Part shown: positions 52,235-61,362 of the stretch, one piece after another
How the letters are laid out: every line of letters starts with the position of its first letter
Numbering within the stretch: position 1 is the first letter of the stretch
Origin: Paenibacillus vietnamensis
GTDB taxonomy: Bacteria > Bacillota > Bacilli > Paenibacillales > Paenibacillaceae
Assembly (NCBI RefSeq): GCF_020169515.1
Contig: NZ_JAHMHW010000007.1
Span: 1-64,000 of the forward strand
Reading direction: 5' to 3'
Length of the DNA: 64,000 nt
The notes under the pieces: model-generated
The model's input: the letters and a program-made list of their open reading frames with translations, nothing else
The model's database searches: none
What the model was told of the DNA's origin: nothing
Made by a program: the position numbers and the translations under genes

Positions 52235-53650
52235 TTATTTCCTCAAGCGGAACACATGCGCCGCAGGCGCCTGGCCGGACAGCTCGCTTTCCGGCAGCCG
52301 AACCTTCAGGCCTTCCGGCGTCCTTTCGAACGGCAGACTTTCGTCCGTCCCAAGCAGCTCGACACCCGTCACCGGCTCCGTATAGGGGATGAGCAGCTCT
52401 TCAGCCACAGGCGTCTGATCCGTCTCATAAAGACGGGTCGCGTAGACGCAGTCCCCCTTCTGTGTGAAAGCAAACGATCCGGTAAAGCAAGGAGCGCAAA
52501 TTCTCGTGCCGTACACCGCTTCGCCGTACGTTCTCATCCAGCCGCCAAGCTCCTTGATCGCGGCGACCGCTCCCTCCGGCAGCCGGCCGTCCGGCTGCGG
52601 CCCGACGTTGAGCGCCAGGTTGCCGCCTTTGGAGACGACCTCCATCAGAATGCGGACGATCTGGCGGAGCGTCTTGTAACGGTCCTCGTAGCGGAAGGAG
52701 AACGAGGTGCCGAGCGTAATGCAGCTTTCCCACGGCACGCTGAGCGGCCTGTCCGGAATCGACTGCTCCGGCGTCACATAGTTTTCGTAAGGACCCCCAA
52801 CCGTCCGGTCCGCCGACAGCAGCCAAGGCTGCGTCCGGCGCGCGCGGTCGACAAGCTCGCCGAGGCGGATATCCTGCGGCACTCTGCCGCCGTCCCGCAC
52901 CCAGCCGGCATCGAGCCACAGCACGTCGATGCGCCCGTACTTCGAGAGCAGCTCCATCATCTGCTCGTGCGTAAATTGCACGAATTGCTCCCACAGCTCC
53001 GGATGCTGCTTCGGATCGTAGGACGGTCCGCGCCACGTATGGGTTCCGCGCTCCATGCCCGGCGCCCAGTACGTCGGCGTATGCCAGTCGGCCTTGGAGA
53101 AATAAGCGGCAATCGCAAGTCCCTTGTCCCGGAATGCGTCGAACACATTTTTGCAAATATCGGCATACTTATGCGTGTGAAACGGCGTATCCGGCCCCGT
53201 GATCCGGTAGTCGGTCGTCTTCGTGTCCCACATGCAGAAGCCGTCGTGATGCTTGGTCGTAAAAATCAAATATTTGAAACCGCCCTCGGCGGCCAGCTCC
53301 GCCCATTGGTCAGGCTGCAGCCGGACCGGGTTAAACGTTTTGTTCAAGCCGAAATACTGCCGCTTCAGCTCTTCCCCGTCAACGTCCCAATCGATGCCGT
53401 CCCGCGACCAATCCCCGTCCTCGTCGCTCAGCGCCCACGATTCGACGACGCCCAGCTGCGAATACGGTCCCCAGTGCATCATAATGCCAAGCTTTTGATC
53501 CTTGAACCATTCCAGACGCTCAAGCAGAAGAGGATCCTCCGGCTTTACCCATTCTTCCTCGCTGCTGTAATTATGAACGCCGTTATGCACTTCCTCCGTT
53601 TCCTGCTCCGGAGCCGTCACTCCGGCTTGAACCAACTCGCTGCTGCTCAT
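52235..53650 (-). CDS. Alpha-L-fucosidase (GH29)
   Basis: This 471-residue glycosidase has LGIMMHWGPYSQLG near the start, EGGFKYLIFTTKHHDGFCMW (substrate His pair), and the nucleophile Asp in DVLWLDAGW near residue 225, as in family GH29. No signal peptide is present, so it acts inside the cell on imported fucosides. The start is the ATG at 53650 with GAGGGGG upstream; a frame to 53752 exists but lacks a site. It lies upstream of the AraC regulator and Lpl-type transporter on the same strand. Confidence 0.9.
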   Translation of the reverse strand: MSSSELVQAGVTAPEQETEEVHNGVHNYSSEEEWVKPEDPLLLERLEWFKDQKLGIMMHWGPYSQLGVVESWALSDEDGDWSRDGIDWDVDGEELKRQYFGLNKTFNPVRLQPDQWAELAAEGGFKYLIFTTKHHDGFCMWDTKTTDYRITGPDTPFHTHKYADICKNVFDAFRDKGLAIAAYFSKADWHTPTYWAPGMERGTHTWRGPSYDPKQHPELWEQFVQFTHEQMMELLSKYGRIDVLWLDAGWVRDGGRVPQDIRLGELVDRARRTQPWLLSADRTVGGPYENYVTPEQSIPDRPLSVPWESCITLGTSFSFRYEDRYKTLRQIVRILMEVVSKGGNLALNVGPQPDGRLPEGAVAAIKELGGWMRTYGEAVYGTRICAPCFTGSFAFTQKGDCVYATRLYETDQTPVAEELLIPYTEPVTGVELLGTDESLPFERTPEGLKVRLPESELSGQAPAAHVFRLRK

Positions 53651-53888
53651 TAGGCCGTTCCCCCTCATCGGTATCGTATTACAGTCGCTTACGGCCGGCA
53701 TCGTTCGCCTCGCCTTTGTTTCTGTATACCTCAGCAGCGGCACGGTGCGCAATTGCCAACTTTCCAGTCAATTACCGATTTTCGTAAATGGATCGTAAAG
53801 GCGGGAGAAGGATCGCGAAGAGTTTAGAAAAGCTGATATGTCATTTTTGCGCGACGCCTTACGGATGAGGAAAAGTGACAATTTCGTA

Positions 53889-53941
53889 CAAAAAAGCGAT
53901 AAAGCCCGGCTTCCTTATGCAGGAATGCCGGGCTTTATCGC
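53889..53941 (-). terminator. Terminator of the HD-GYP gene
   Basis: A 15-base perfect stem (GCGATAAAGCCCGGC and its complement) is followed on the minus strand by TTTTTTG. The remaining 53651-53888 gap holds nothing else that I can identify. Confidence 0.92.
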
Positions 53942-53943
53942 TT

Positions 53944-55398
53944 TCATATAATGCTGTCGCGGTAACGGCGCTCCAGCTTCAAGTGCGGGCTGTTTCTCAG
54001 CGTCTCCTCGAAGAAAGGCAGCTGCTCGAGGACCAGCTTTTGCCACGCTTCCACGCAGCTCGGATCGAAGTGCTTGCCGCTTTCCTTCACGATAATGTCC
54101 ATCGCCGCCTCGTGGGTCATCGCCTTGCGGTAAGAGCGCGAGGAGGTAAGCGCATCGTACACGTCCGCCACGGCGGTAATTCGCGCCAGCAGCGGAATCT
54201 GCTCGCCGGACAGTCCGTCCGGATAGCCGGTTCCGTCCCATTTCTCGTGATGCGAGCGAATAACCGACAGCTCCTCGTGCATGAACCCCAGCCGTTTGCA
54301 CAGATCGTAGCCGGATACGGGATGCCCTTCGATCTGCAGTCTTTCCTCCGGCGTGAGCTTGCCCGGTTTATTCAGAATAAAATCCGGGATCCGCAGCTTG
54401 CCGACGTCATGCACAAGGCCGCCCTGCGCAATCGCCCTCAGCTCGCTCGAGGACAATCCCATCTCCTCGCCGAGCTTCAGCGCATAAAGCGCGACCCGGT
54501 AATTGTGGCCGGCCGTATACGAATCGCGAGCCTCCGTTGTCATCACGAGCTCCCTGACGCTGGTGGACATGTAGGTATTGATCCAGTCGCGCGGATTGGC
54601 GCGGAACATCAGCTTCACCGAAGCCGAAATCGATTTTGAGCTGAGGTATTGACTGACGATGCCGGCCACCATAATAATGACGGACGCGAGCAGCAGGAAA
54701 TGGTAAAGCCACCAGCTCAAGTTCCACTGCGTTCCGCTGACGATAATGAACTGGGCGATAATCATCCAGCCCGTGCTGTGCACGATTGACAGCTGCAGAG
54801 GAAAACGCGAGGACAAATAGGTTTGCAAATATCTGTACATCGTCCATCCGTTCACAACGAAGACAAACACGGTCACGTACCATTTGACCGGAGATTCCTT
54901 CAGGTGAACATAATGCGTAATGTCGGGCGCCAGCCACAGCACCGCGCAGATGACCGCCAGCACGGCCGTCCACACGGGAAGCAGCATCGCCTGCCACTGG
55001 GCGAACCACTTGATCAGAGGCTGATCCACGGACAAAGAGGACAGCCACAGCCAGATGACCGCGAGCACGACGCTTAGCTGGGCGGCGACTCCTCCCATCT
55101 GTGAATGATGCATAAGAAAACCGGGAGTCGCGAGGCCGTGAAGCACGAACATGGAAGCCAGCGACACATAGGACAACGACAGGAAGCTGATCTTGATGTT
55201 GCGCAGCTTGATGGCAACAAGTCCGACGGCAATAGCAAGCGCAAACGCAAGACCGGCTACGAGGCTAACGATATAAAAATGCTCATGCGGCGCATCGATG
55301 CTCTTGTCGAGGGACGATCCCCTCAGTGCCAGGTATCCCAGCAGCGGAACGAGCATGGATATAGCCAATCGTGCGTAGACTCCCGTATTGTTCAGCAA
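53944..55398 (-). CDS. Membrane HD-GYP domain phosphodiesterase
   Basis: This 484-residue protein has about eight N-terminal membrane helices (residues 1-255) as a sensor. The HD-GYP domain (about 285-470) has GGLVHDVGKLRIPD (HD), IRSHHEKWDGTGYPDGLSG (HHE and GYP) and VADVYDALTSSRSYRKAM. HD-GYP enzymes hydrolyse c-di-GMP. It stands alone, divergent from the foldase gene. Confidence 0.92.
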   Translation of the reverse strand: MLNNTGVYARLAISMLVPLLGYLALRGSSLDKSIDAPHEHFYIVSLVAGLAFALAIAVGLVAIKLRNIKISFLSLSYVSLASMFVLHGLATPGFLMHHSQMGGVAAQLSVVLAVIWLWLSSLSVDQPLIKWFAQWQAMLLPVWTAVLAVICAVLWLAPDITHYVHLKESPVKWYVTVFVFVVNGWTMYRYLQTYLSSRFPLQLSIVHSTGWMIIAQFIIVSGTQWNLSWWLYHFLLLASVIIMVAGIVSQYLSSKSISASVKLMFRANPRDWINTYMSTSVRELVMTTEARDSYTAGHNYRVALYALKLGEEMGLSSSELRAIAQGGLVHDVGKLRIPDFILNKPGKLTPEERLQIEGHPVSGYDLCKRLGFMHEELSVIRSHHEKWDGTGYPDGLSGEQIPLLARITAVADVYDALTSSRSYRKAMTHEAAMDIIVKESGKHFDPSCVEAWQKLVLEQLPFFEETLRNSPHLKLERRYRDSII

Positions 55399-55788
55399 GC
55401 TTGTTTCCTCCTACATGATCATTCGTATTCAATGCCTTAAATCGTCGAAATATGGAAATGCTGTTAATGTGCGCCCGTGCCGTTCGTACGAAGGGCATCC
55501 TCCGCCTGGCGGTCCATTAAATCCGGGTCGCCCTGCCTATACTGCGTATGTACTCCAGCTTTCTCTGGACATTTATGCATAACATCCGCCTGCGAACCTT
55601 GTAGGATAATGTTGGATGATCTTATGACACTATCATATCATCCCTCCCGCTTCCTATAAACAATGAAGTTTATGCAGCAGCCGACGAAGCGGTAATCCGA
55701 TCATATTTTTATGTTAGATTAAGGTTTTTTCACATTCAATTTGTTATAGTATTTAAATGACAGGCACATTCTGAAGGGAGTTCATGCA
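55399..55788. other. Divergent intergenic region, HD-GYP / foldase
   Basis: This 390-base gap has no credible gene. It holds an inverted repeat GGATGAT (614-620) / ATCATCC (637-643) and an AT-rich stretch with TATAGT (745-750) that may be the foldase -10, 40 bases before its start. I see no clear operator or riboswitch. Confidence 0.4.
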
Positions 55789-56949
55789 ATGAATAACAAC
55801 GAGTCGCAGTCCAAGAAAGACGCAGAAAACGAATTGGCTGCGAAAGAGGAGCGTTACAAGTACGACAATGAAGAGCAGCAGGAGCAGCTGTCCGCCGAGG
55901 ACGCCGCTATCGAAGAAGAGCTGCGCAGCGAAAAAGCGGAGCAGCTGCCTGAAGATTCGAACGAGGAGATCCGCGCGGCGGCTGCGAAAACTGAGACAGA
56001 TAAGCCTTCGGGCGGTGCAAGCAAAGTGTGGATCGCCATTTCGGCCATTCTGGCCGTCCTGCTCGTGATCGTGCTGATCAAGCCGCCGTTCGGCGGTGCC
56101 GGCGGAGGCGAAGGCGTCGCAACCGTTAACGGTGCCGACATTACGAAGGACGAGCTGTATGACGCCCTTGTAACGGCTGGCGGAGCACAAACGCTCGACA
56201 ACCTGATCACGGAAAAGCTGATTACGCAGGAAGCAGAGGCTACTAATATCACGGTAACGGACGCCGACATCGACGCCGAGATCGCTCTGATCAAGAAAAA
56301 CTTCGGCTCGGACGATGAGTTCAATAATGCGCTTGCGCAATATAACATGACACTGGACAGCCTGAAGAAGGATACGAAGATTAACCTGACGATCCGCAAA
56401 ATTTTGGAGCCGAAAACCGACGTTACCGAAGCGGAGATCAAAGAGTACTATGACGCCAACAAGGAATCTCTTGGAACGCCGGAGCAAATTCAGGCTTCCC
56501 ACATTCTCGTGGCTACGAAGGAAGAAGCGGAAGCGATTTTGGCTGAGCTTAAGAAAGGCGCCGATTTCGCTACGCTTGCGAAGGAGAAATCGACCGATCC
56601 GGGCTCGAAGGATAACGGCGGAGACCTGGGCTTCTTCGGCAAAGGCGCAATGGTAGCCGAGTTCGAAGAGGCGGCGTTTGCGCTGAAGGTTAACGAAATC
56701 AGCGGTGTCGTGCAGACGGAGCACGGCTTCCATATCATCAAGAAGACGGCGGAGAAAGCGGCCGTTGTGCCGACCCTGGAAGAGAAGAAAGAAGAAATCA
56801 GAAAACAACTGGTTGCTACCGAAGCTAACGAGCTTTCCCAAGCTTGGATGACCGAAATTCGCGAGAAAGCGAAAATCACCAACACGCTTGAGCCGGAAGC
56901 GGCGGCTGGAGAAGAGACGCCAGCTGAACCATCGGCGGCAACGGAATAG
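55789..56949 (+). CDS. PrsA-like peptidyl-prolyl isomerase, membrane-anchored
   Basis: This 386-residue foldase has a parvulin domain (about 240-335: IQASHILVATKEEAEAILAE, DNGGDLGFFGKGAMVAEF, GVVQTEHGFHIIKK) inside a SurA-like helical chaperone frame. Unlike lipoprotein PrsA it has no lipobox. It starts with about 75 acidic, highly charged residues, then one membrane helix (about 79-99), then the outer domain after GGAGGGEG. This implies a type II anchor with a cytoplasmic tail. GAAGGGAG precedes the ATG. Confidence 0.88.
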   Translation: MNNNESQSKKDAENELAAKEERYKYDNEEQQEQLSAEDAAIEEELRSEKAEQLPEDSNEEIRAAAAKTETDKPSGGASKVWIAISAILAVLLVIVLIKPPFGGAGGGEGVATVNGADITKDELYDALVTAGGAQTLDNLITEKLITQEAEATNITVTDADIDAEIALIKKNFGSDDEFNNALAQYNMTLDSLKKDTKINLTIRKILEPKTDVTEAEIKEYYDANKESLGTPEQIQASHILVATKEEAEAILAELKKGADFATLAKEKSTDPGSKDNGGDLGFFGKGAMVAEFEEAAFALKVNEISGVVQTEHGFHIIKKTAEKAAVVPTLEEKKEEIRKQLVATEANELSQAWMTEIREKAKITNTLEPEAAAGEETPAEPSAATE

Positions 56950-56964
56950 CATTAGACGGCATAA

Positions 56965-57013
56965 GGCAGCTCCCTCCGGGATCAATACGGTCCCGGAGGA
57001 GCTGCCTTTTTTG
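56965..57013 (+). terminator. Terminator of the foldase gene
   Basis: GGCAGCTCC-CTCCGGGA pairs with TCCCGGAG-GAGCTGCC, followed by six T residues. Confidence 0.93.
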
Positions 57014-57248
57014 TATGTCCGTTTTCGACAAAAGAAGCCGCTTTAGCGCTCGGAGGGATGAGCGGGCAGGCGGCTTAGCTTTATAACGGGGAGGCATGCT
57101 CTCCCTAAAGCTAATATATTCTATTCCCGGTTGAGAGATTGGCGTAGATTTATGTTTTACGGGATTCGGCCAATTTGAACCCTGCAATTCTGCTGTACCG
57201 GAGTGCCCATGTCAGGTGAATGCCGCTTGCGGCAAGCCGCCCCCGCAG

Positions 57249-57273
57249 GACAACCGCTCCCTGGCGGTTGTCT
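57249..57273. other. Hairpin upstream of the epimerase promoter
   Basis: GACAACCGC pairs perfectly with GCGGTTGTC around a short loop. No T run follows. The rest of 57014-57321 shows no gene. Confidence 0.5.
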
Positions 57274-57321
57274 CCGGGCCTCTGCCGTGAGTTCGCAGCA
57301 TGCATGGCCGCTGGCCAAATA

Positions 57322-57330
57322 TGGTATAAT
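57322..57330 (+). promoter_or_regulatory. Extended -10 promoter of the aldose epimerase gene
   Basis: TGGTATAAT is a perfect extended -10. Transcription from it would carry repeat copy G in the 5' leader. Confidence 0.6.
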
Positions 57331-57347
57331 CGGAGCCGTGGAGACAA

Positions 57348-57442
57348 GCGTAAACGGCTTTGCTGCGCACGAACCGTTAGCTGCATCTTTGCGCACCTCG
57401 GTTCTGTGCCTGCTTATGGAAAAAGCACGTTTCGCGGAGAAA
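57348..57442 (+). repeat. Structured dispersed repeat, copy G (in a 5' leader)
   Basis: It has the outer stem GCACGAACCG / CGGTTCTGTGC and the inner stem AGCTGC / GCACC with one mismatch; the small hairpin is shortened as in copy F. It lies between the -10 at 57325 and the ribosome site of the epimerase gene at 57460, in sense orientation. Confidence 0.85.
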
Positions 57443-57470
57443 ACCTATACTGATTATTGGAGGAAACAAA

Positions 57471-58343
57471 ATGAGCAATTACGGAGTACGCAGCTTTCAA
57501 GACACCTATACCGTCTATGAATTAACGGAGCAAAGCACCGGCTCGAGCGTTCTGGTGTGCCCGGAGCGCGGCGGTATCGTTATCGGCTGCCGCCTTCACG
57601 GTCTGGAGCTGTTCTATTTGGACAAAGCGACCTTCGAGCACCCTACGGCCAACATCCGCGGCGGCAATCCGATTCTGTTCCCGATCTGCGGCCAGCTGGA
57701 GGAGCTTTCCTACGAATGGAAAGGAACCTCCTACAAAATGGCCAACCACGGCGTCGCCCGTACAGCGGCGTGGGAAGTCATCGGTACCGGGACGGACGGC
57801 GAAGCTTCCATTACGATCCGGCTGCAAAGCAACGAGCAGACGCTTGAGTCGTACCCTTTTGCCTTCGAGCTGGTCTTTACCTACGCGCTGAAGGACGGCC
57901 AATTGCATACTCGCCAGCAGTACCGGAACCTCGGCGATTCCGAAGCGATGCCGTTCTACGCCGGATTCCACCCTTACTTCCTGGTCGATTCGGGCAAACG
58001 TATCGCTTACGAGGCGGACGCCACCCGCTATCTGGACTACAATGACAACGAAGTGAAGCCGTTCGTCGGAACGGTCGATCTGGAAGGCCTTGTCGAGTCC
58101 GTCTGCCTGCTGGACATGAAAACAAGCGAAATCTCGTTCCCAGGCGCTGAGGGCGCCCGCGTCCGTATGAGCTATGACGATATTTTCAAATATACCGTGC
58201 TGTGGTCGGTGAAGGACCGCCCGTTCGTCTGCGTTGAACCTTGGATGGCGAAAACCGGCGAGCTGAACCGTCAGGAGGAGCTCGTTATGCTCGAGCCCGG
58301 CGCGGAGCTGCGCGCCAATCTGACGATCGGCGTGGAGCGCTAA
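57471..58343 (+). CDS. Aldose 1-epimerase family protein
   Basis: This 290-residue beta-sandwich mutarotase-like protein has GGNPILFPICGQLE, MANHGVARTAAWEV (His), FYAGFHPYFLV (His) and CVEPWMA near residue 255 with the catalytic Glu. It resembles the YeaD group, which act on hexose-6-phosphates or related sugars. GGAGG precedes the ATG. It is a single gene with repeat G in its leader. Confidence 0.88.
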   Translation: MSNYGVRSFQDTYTVYELTEQSTGSSVLVCPERGGIVIGCRLHGLELFYLDKATFEHPTANIRGGNPILFPICGQLEELSYEWKGTSYKMANHGVARTAAWEVIGTGTDGEASITIRLQSNEQTLESYPFAFELVFTYALKDGQLHTRQQYRNLGDSEAMPFYAGFHPYFLVDSGKRIAYEADATRYLDYNDNEVKPFVGTVDLEGLVESVCLLDMKTSEISFPGAEGARVRMSYDDIFKYTVLWSVKDRPFVCVEPWMAKTGELNRQEELVMLEPGAELRANLTIGVER

Positions 58344-58358
58344 CCCGAGTTTCTGGGG

Positions 58359-58388
58359 GCCGATCAGGGGAAGTCCTGATCGGCTTTC
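58359..58388 (+). terminator. Terminator of the epimerase gene
   Basis: GCCGATCAGG pairs with CCTGATCGGC, followed by TTTCCCTCT; the T run is weak. Confidence 0.65.
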
Positions 58389-58561
58389 CCTCTCGGAGTT
58401 CTCCTATCGAGTCAAAAAGGCACTCGGGAGCATGCTTTTTCTCCGGATAAAGGATCCTCTGTCCTTCTTTTCTAGATTACGGCGTAATTTCGCGCAATAG
58501 CGGAATGTATGTCCGGGCATTTGACGCTTCCCCAATCCGATCATTAGGCAGGTGTGTTCGA

Positions 58562-59377
58562 ATGACCTATATGAATATCCCATATGGACTGGGAGAAAGG
58601 TCGGCAGTTCCCCTCTGCAGGCTGCTTTCCGTATGGCAAGTGCAGGCCGACGACACTTATCAAGTGAACAAAGGAGAAGGCTTCGCGGCTCCGGGCATCT
58701 TTATTACCTATGAAGGAAAAGGAAGCCTGACTCAAGCAGGTGCGCGTTATGAATTGTATCAGGACACCTATTTTATCGTTCAGAAAGGTATTCCGTGCAG
58801 CTATCAATGCCAGGATAACGATTGGAAGTTTTATTTTCTTGATTTCAACAGTTTGGATATGATTCGCTTTCTCCGGCTTTCCGAAGGCGAGACCGCTGCA
58901 TCTGAGAAAACAGCCGAGGCCGTACAGCTTTGTGAGAAACTGATCGACAACATGATCGTTCAGCCGCTCGGATACGCTTATACGGCTAATCTGCTGCTGC
59001 AGGAAATGCTGCTTCTGTTCGCCCGGGAACGTTCTGCTTCCGAAGCCGACCGTCATACGGAACTGGATCCGGTGCTTTACGCGATGCACAAAAATATAAA
59101 CAAACCTCTCGTTATCGACGAGCTTGTGCGAATCAGCGGCTTATCGCGGTCCGCTTTCTTTGCCCGATTTCGTTCGGCGACCGGGCAGTCGCCCGGTGCC
59201 TACATGGTGAACCTGAAGCTGGAGTCTGCCAAGGCTTCGCTCGAAACGACCAGCTTATCGGTCAAAGAAATCGCAGCGGGTCTGCATTTTTATGACGAAT
59301 TTCACTTCTCAAAGCTGTTCAAAAAATATTGCGGTCTGACCCCGAGCGAATACCGTCGGCAAAACTCCGTTACTTGA
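58562..59377 (+). CDS. AraC-family transcriptional regulator
   Basis: This 271-residue regulator has a cupin-like N-terminal sensor domain (about 20-110) and a C-terminal double helix-turn-helix (ISGLSRSAFFARFRSATGQS, HFYDEFHFSKLFKKYCGLTP). The start at 58562 has AGGCAGGTG upstream; a frame to 58505 is unlikely. It is convergent with the PhyH gene and overlaps it by eight bases. The target is unknown. Confidence 0.88.
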   Translation: MTYMNIPYGLGERSAVPLCRLLSVWQVQADDTYQVNKGEGFAAPGIFITYEGKGSLTQAGARYELYQDTYFIVQKGIPCSYQCQDNDWKFYFLDFNSLDMIRFLRLSEGETAASEKTAEAVQLCEKLIDNMIVQPLGYAYTANLLLQEMLLLFARERSASEADRHTELDPVLYAMHKNINKPLVIDELVRISGLSRSAFFARFRSATGQSPGAYMVNLKLESAKASLETTSLSVKEIAAGLHFYDEFHFSKLFKKYCGLTPSEYRRQNSVT

Positions 59378-60194
59378 AATGCCCCCGCGGTTTTTTGCCG
59401 CTCCATCTCTCGTCTACTTTCTCGCTCGCCGACTGGTATCTGGCATCTACGCTGATCCGATACTGGTTTGTCGTGTTCTCGAGGGAACAATGAAACAAGT
59501 ACATTCCGAAAATAAGGATATCTCCGGCTTCAAAGGCCGTTGTCGCCCAAGTCCCTCCAAATTTCTCCGTAATGACAAGCGGGTCATCCGTATAATGGCC
59601 GATCCCGTCCCGGTCCGAATCCTTTTTGCCGTACGATTGCTTCAATTCTTCGAACCGGTGCGACCCGAGACAAACCGCCAGACCGCCCATCTCATACGAA
59701 ATGTCCCCGAGCGGCGACCAGACCGTATAAACATTAGGCGTTCCCCTGCCCATATAGACAATGTCATAATGAGCGCCTGTGAAATCGCCAGTTCCCACCG
59801 CCCGAAGCCATTTGTAATGATACGTAAGCGAGGCTTCACCAAGAAACCGGTCAAAGAAACTAATCACATGCTCCCCGTTCAACACATCGAGCAAATCCGG
59901 CAAATCCTCATTCGTTCCGCCCATGAAAATGCTTTTGCTGCCATCGGCCATGACGCCTTCTTCCAGCAGCGTGTCCCGGTCCAGCTTTCCCATCCGGTCC
60001 ATTTTTTCCAAAATACCGGTACGTGCGCGCAGCACCTTCTCCCGGTCATGGAATCCGCGGATCAGCAGGAAGCCGTCTTCCTTCATCCGCTCCCGAAGCG
60101 CAGCTGCATCATGCAGAATATCGTTCGAGCTTCTTAGCTCCGTTAAATGCGGTCCTCCCATTTCCAATTCCCGGCTGCCCACTTTTACCATCAT
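59370..60194 (-). CDS. Phytanoyl-CoA dioxygenase (PhyH)-family protein
   Basis: This 274-residue Fe(II)/2-oxoglutarate oxygenase has the metal triad HxD in TGAHYDIVYMGRG near residue 140 and a distal His in MYLFHCSLENTTNQYRIS near 240, with the Arg for 2-oxoglutarate. Bacterial members hydroxylate small molecules such as ectoine or natural products; the substrate is open. GGAGGGCAGG precedes the ATG pair at 60194. Confidence 0.87.
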   Translation of the reverse strand: MMVKVGSRELEMGGPHLTELRSSNDILHDAAALRERMKEDGFLLIRGFHDREKVLRARTGILEKMDRMGKLDRDTLLEEGVMADGSKSIFMGGTNEDLPDLLDVLNGEHVISFFDRFLGEASLTYHYKWLRAVGTGDFTGAHYDIVYMGRGTPNVYTVWSPLGDISYEMGGLAVCLGSHRFEELKQSYGKKDSDRDGIGHYTDDPLVITEKFGGTWATTAFEAGDILIFGMYLFHCSLENTTNQYRISVDARYQSASEKVDERWSGKKPRGHFK

Positions 60195-60406
60195 TGATAC
60201 CTGCCCTCCTTTGCGTGTTCAATTGCCGAAGCGTTGGAGGCTTCGGTTCGGCGCTTTCACTCCAAGTGTAGGTAAAATGACCGGAGCGTTCCATGGATCA
60301 CCGTATGTATTGCATGTACAATCGTACAGATTTAGTCAACTATCCCGCCGCTTCCCTTGAATAAGATGTATAATCGTCTCCGACGCTTGCTTGCCCGACC
60401 AATGCC

Positions 60407-60435
60407 AAAAGGACCGCTTCGATTGAAGCGGCCTT
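60407..60435 (-). terminator. Terminator of deoC
   Basis: GGCCGCTTC pairs with GAAGCGGTCC around AATC, followed on the minus strand by TTTT. Confidence 0.8.
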
Positions 60436-60481
60436 TGTCGTACGATTATGTGTTGACGATATCCTTATATTCCCCGTTCTG

Positions 60482-61168
60482 CTAGTAGCCCTCGCCCTTG
60501 CCGCCGCTCACGATCGCGATGCCGGAGCTTGCTCCGATCCGGTTCGCGCCGGCCGCGATCATCAGAAGCGCGGTTTCGCGGTCGCGAACGCCGCCGGAAG
60601 CTTTTACGCCAAGCCCGGAACCTACCGTACGGCGCATAAGCGCAATGTCCTCGGCCGTTGCGCCGCCTTTGCCGAAGCCGGTCGACGTCTTGACGAAGTC
60701 GGCTCCCGCTTTTTTGCAAAGCTCACAGGCGACAACCTTCTCTTCATCCGTCAGCAGTCCCGTTTCCAAGATCACCTTCAATGCCGCACGGCCTTTAACG
60801 GCCGCCGCTACGCCTTCCACGTCGCGCTGCACGCCTTCAAGATCGCCCGATTTCAGCAGGCCGATATTTAAGACCATATCGACCTCCGTTGCGCCGTCCT
60901 CGGTAGCAAACCTCGCTTCCGCCGCCTTCGAAGCCGTCGAAGTAGCGCCTAACGGGAAGCCAACCACCGTCGTAATGCCGATGCCCGAGCCTTCGAGCTC
61001 ATCAGCGGCCGTCTTCACCCAGCCTGCATTCACGCATACCGTAGCAAACTTGTACTGCTTCGCCTCCCGGCAGATCTTTAAGACCTCGTCCTTCGTCGCA
61101 TCCGCCTTCAAAATCGTATGATCGATCATCGCGGCCATTTCTTCCGGCGTAAGATTCAAGCTGCTCAT
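60482..61168 (-). CDS. deoC: Deoxyribose-phosphate aldolase
   Basis: This 228-residue class I aldolase splits 2-deoxyribose-5-phosphate into acetaldehyde and glyceraldehyde-3-phosphate. The Schiff-base Lys lies in [13 protein letters not shown] near residue 155, with MVLNIG and VKASGGVRD completing the site. It is divergent from purine nucleoside phosphorylase, so the pair supports deoxyribonucleoside breakdown. Confidence 0.95.
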   Translation of the reverse strand: MSSLNLTPEEMAAMIDHTILKADATKDEVLKICREAKQYKFATVCVNAGWVKTAADELEGSGIGITTVVGFPLGATSTASKAAEARFATEDGATEVDMVLNIGLLKSGDLEGVQRDVEGVAAAVKGRAALKVILETGLLTDEEKVVACELCKKAGADFVKTSTGFGKGGATAEDIALMRRTVGSGLGVKASGGVRDRETALLMIAAGANRIGASSGIAIVSGGKGEGY

Positions 61169-61223
61169 GCTTCATTCCTCCGATTCGTTCTCATTCTGAT
61201 ACGTTCAATGATTACCACCATTC

Positions 61224-61251
61224 ATTATACTAGCTTTGCATGCCGCGACAA
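61224..61251 (-). promoter_or_regulatory. deoC promoter
   Basis: On the minus strand TTGTCG (251-246) is followed after 16 bases by a perfect TATAAT (229-224), about 55 bases from the deoC start. Confidence 0.65.
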
Positions 61252-61362
61252 ATACTCCACAGCAAGCGGCGTTGCATCCAGACTCGATTTCCGTCCTATT
61301 TTACTTCCGCCCGATTCGTAGGCTATGATGGCATTAGCATACAGAATAAGGAGGACAACCCC

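Noticed and set aside
57130..57200. tRNA-like sequence with GGGTTCAAAT on the minus strand
   Set aside because: The T-arm resemblance is isolated; no acceptor stem, D-arm or anticodon arm can be formed around it.
57157..57520. Short frames crossing repeat copy G
   Set aside because: They are translations of the structured repeat; the same residue strings appear at the other copies, so they are not conserved proteins.
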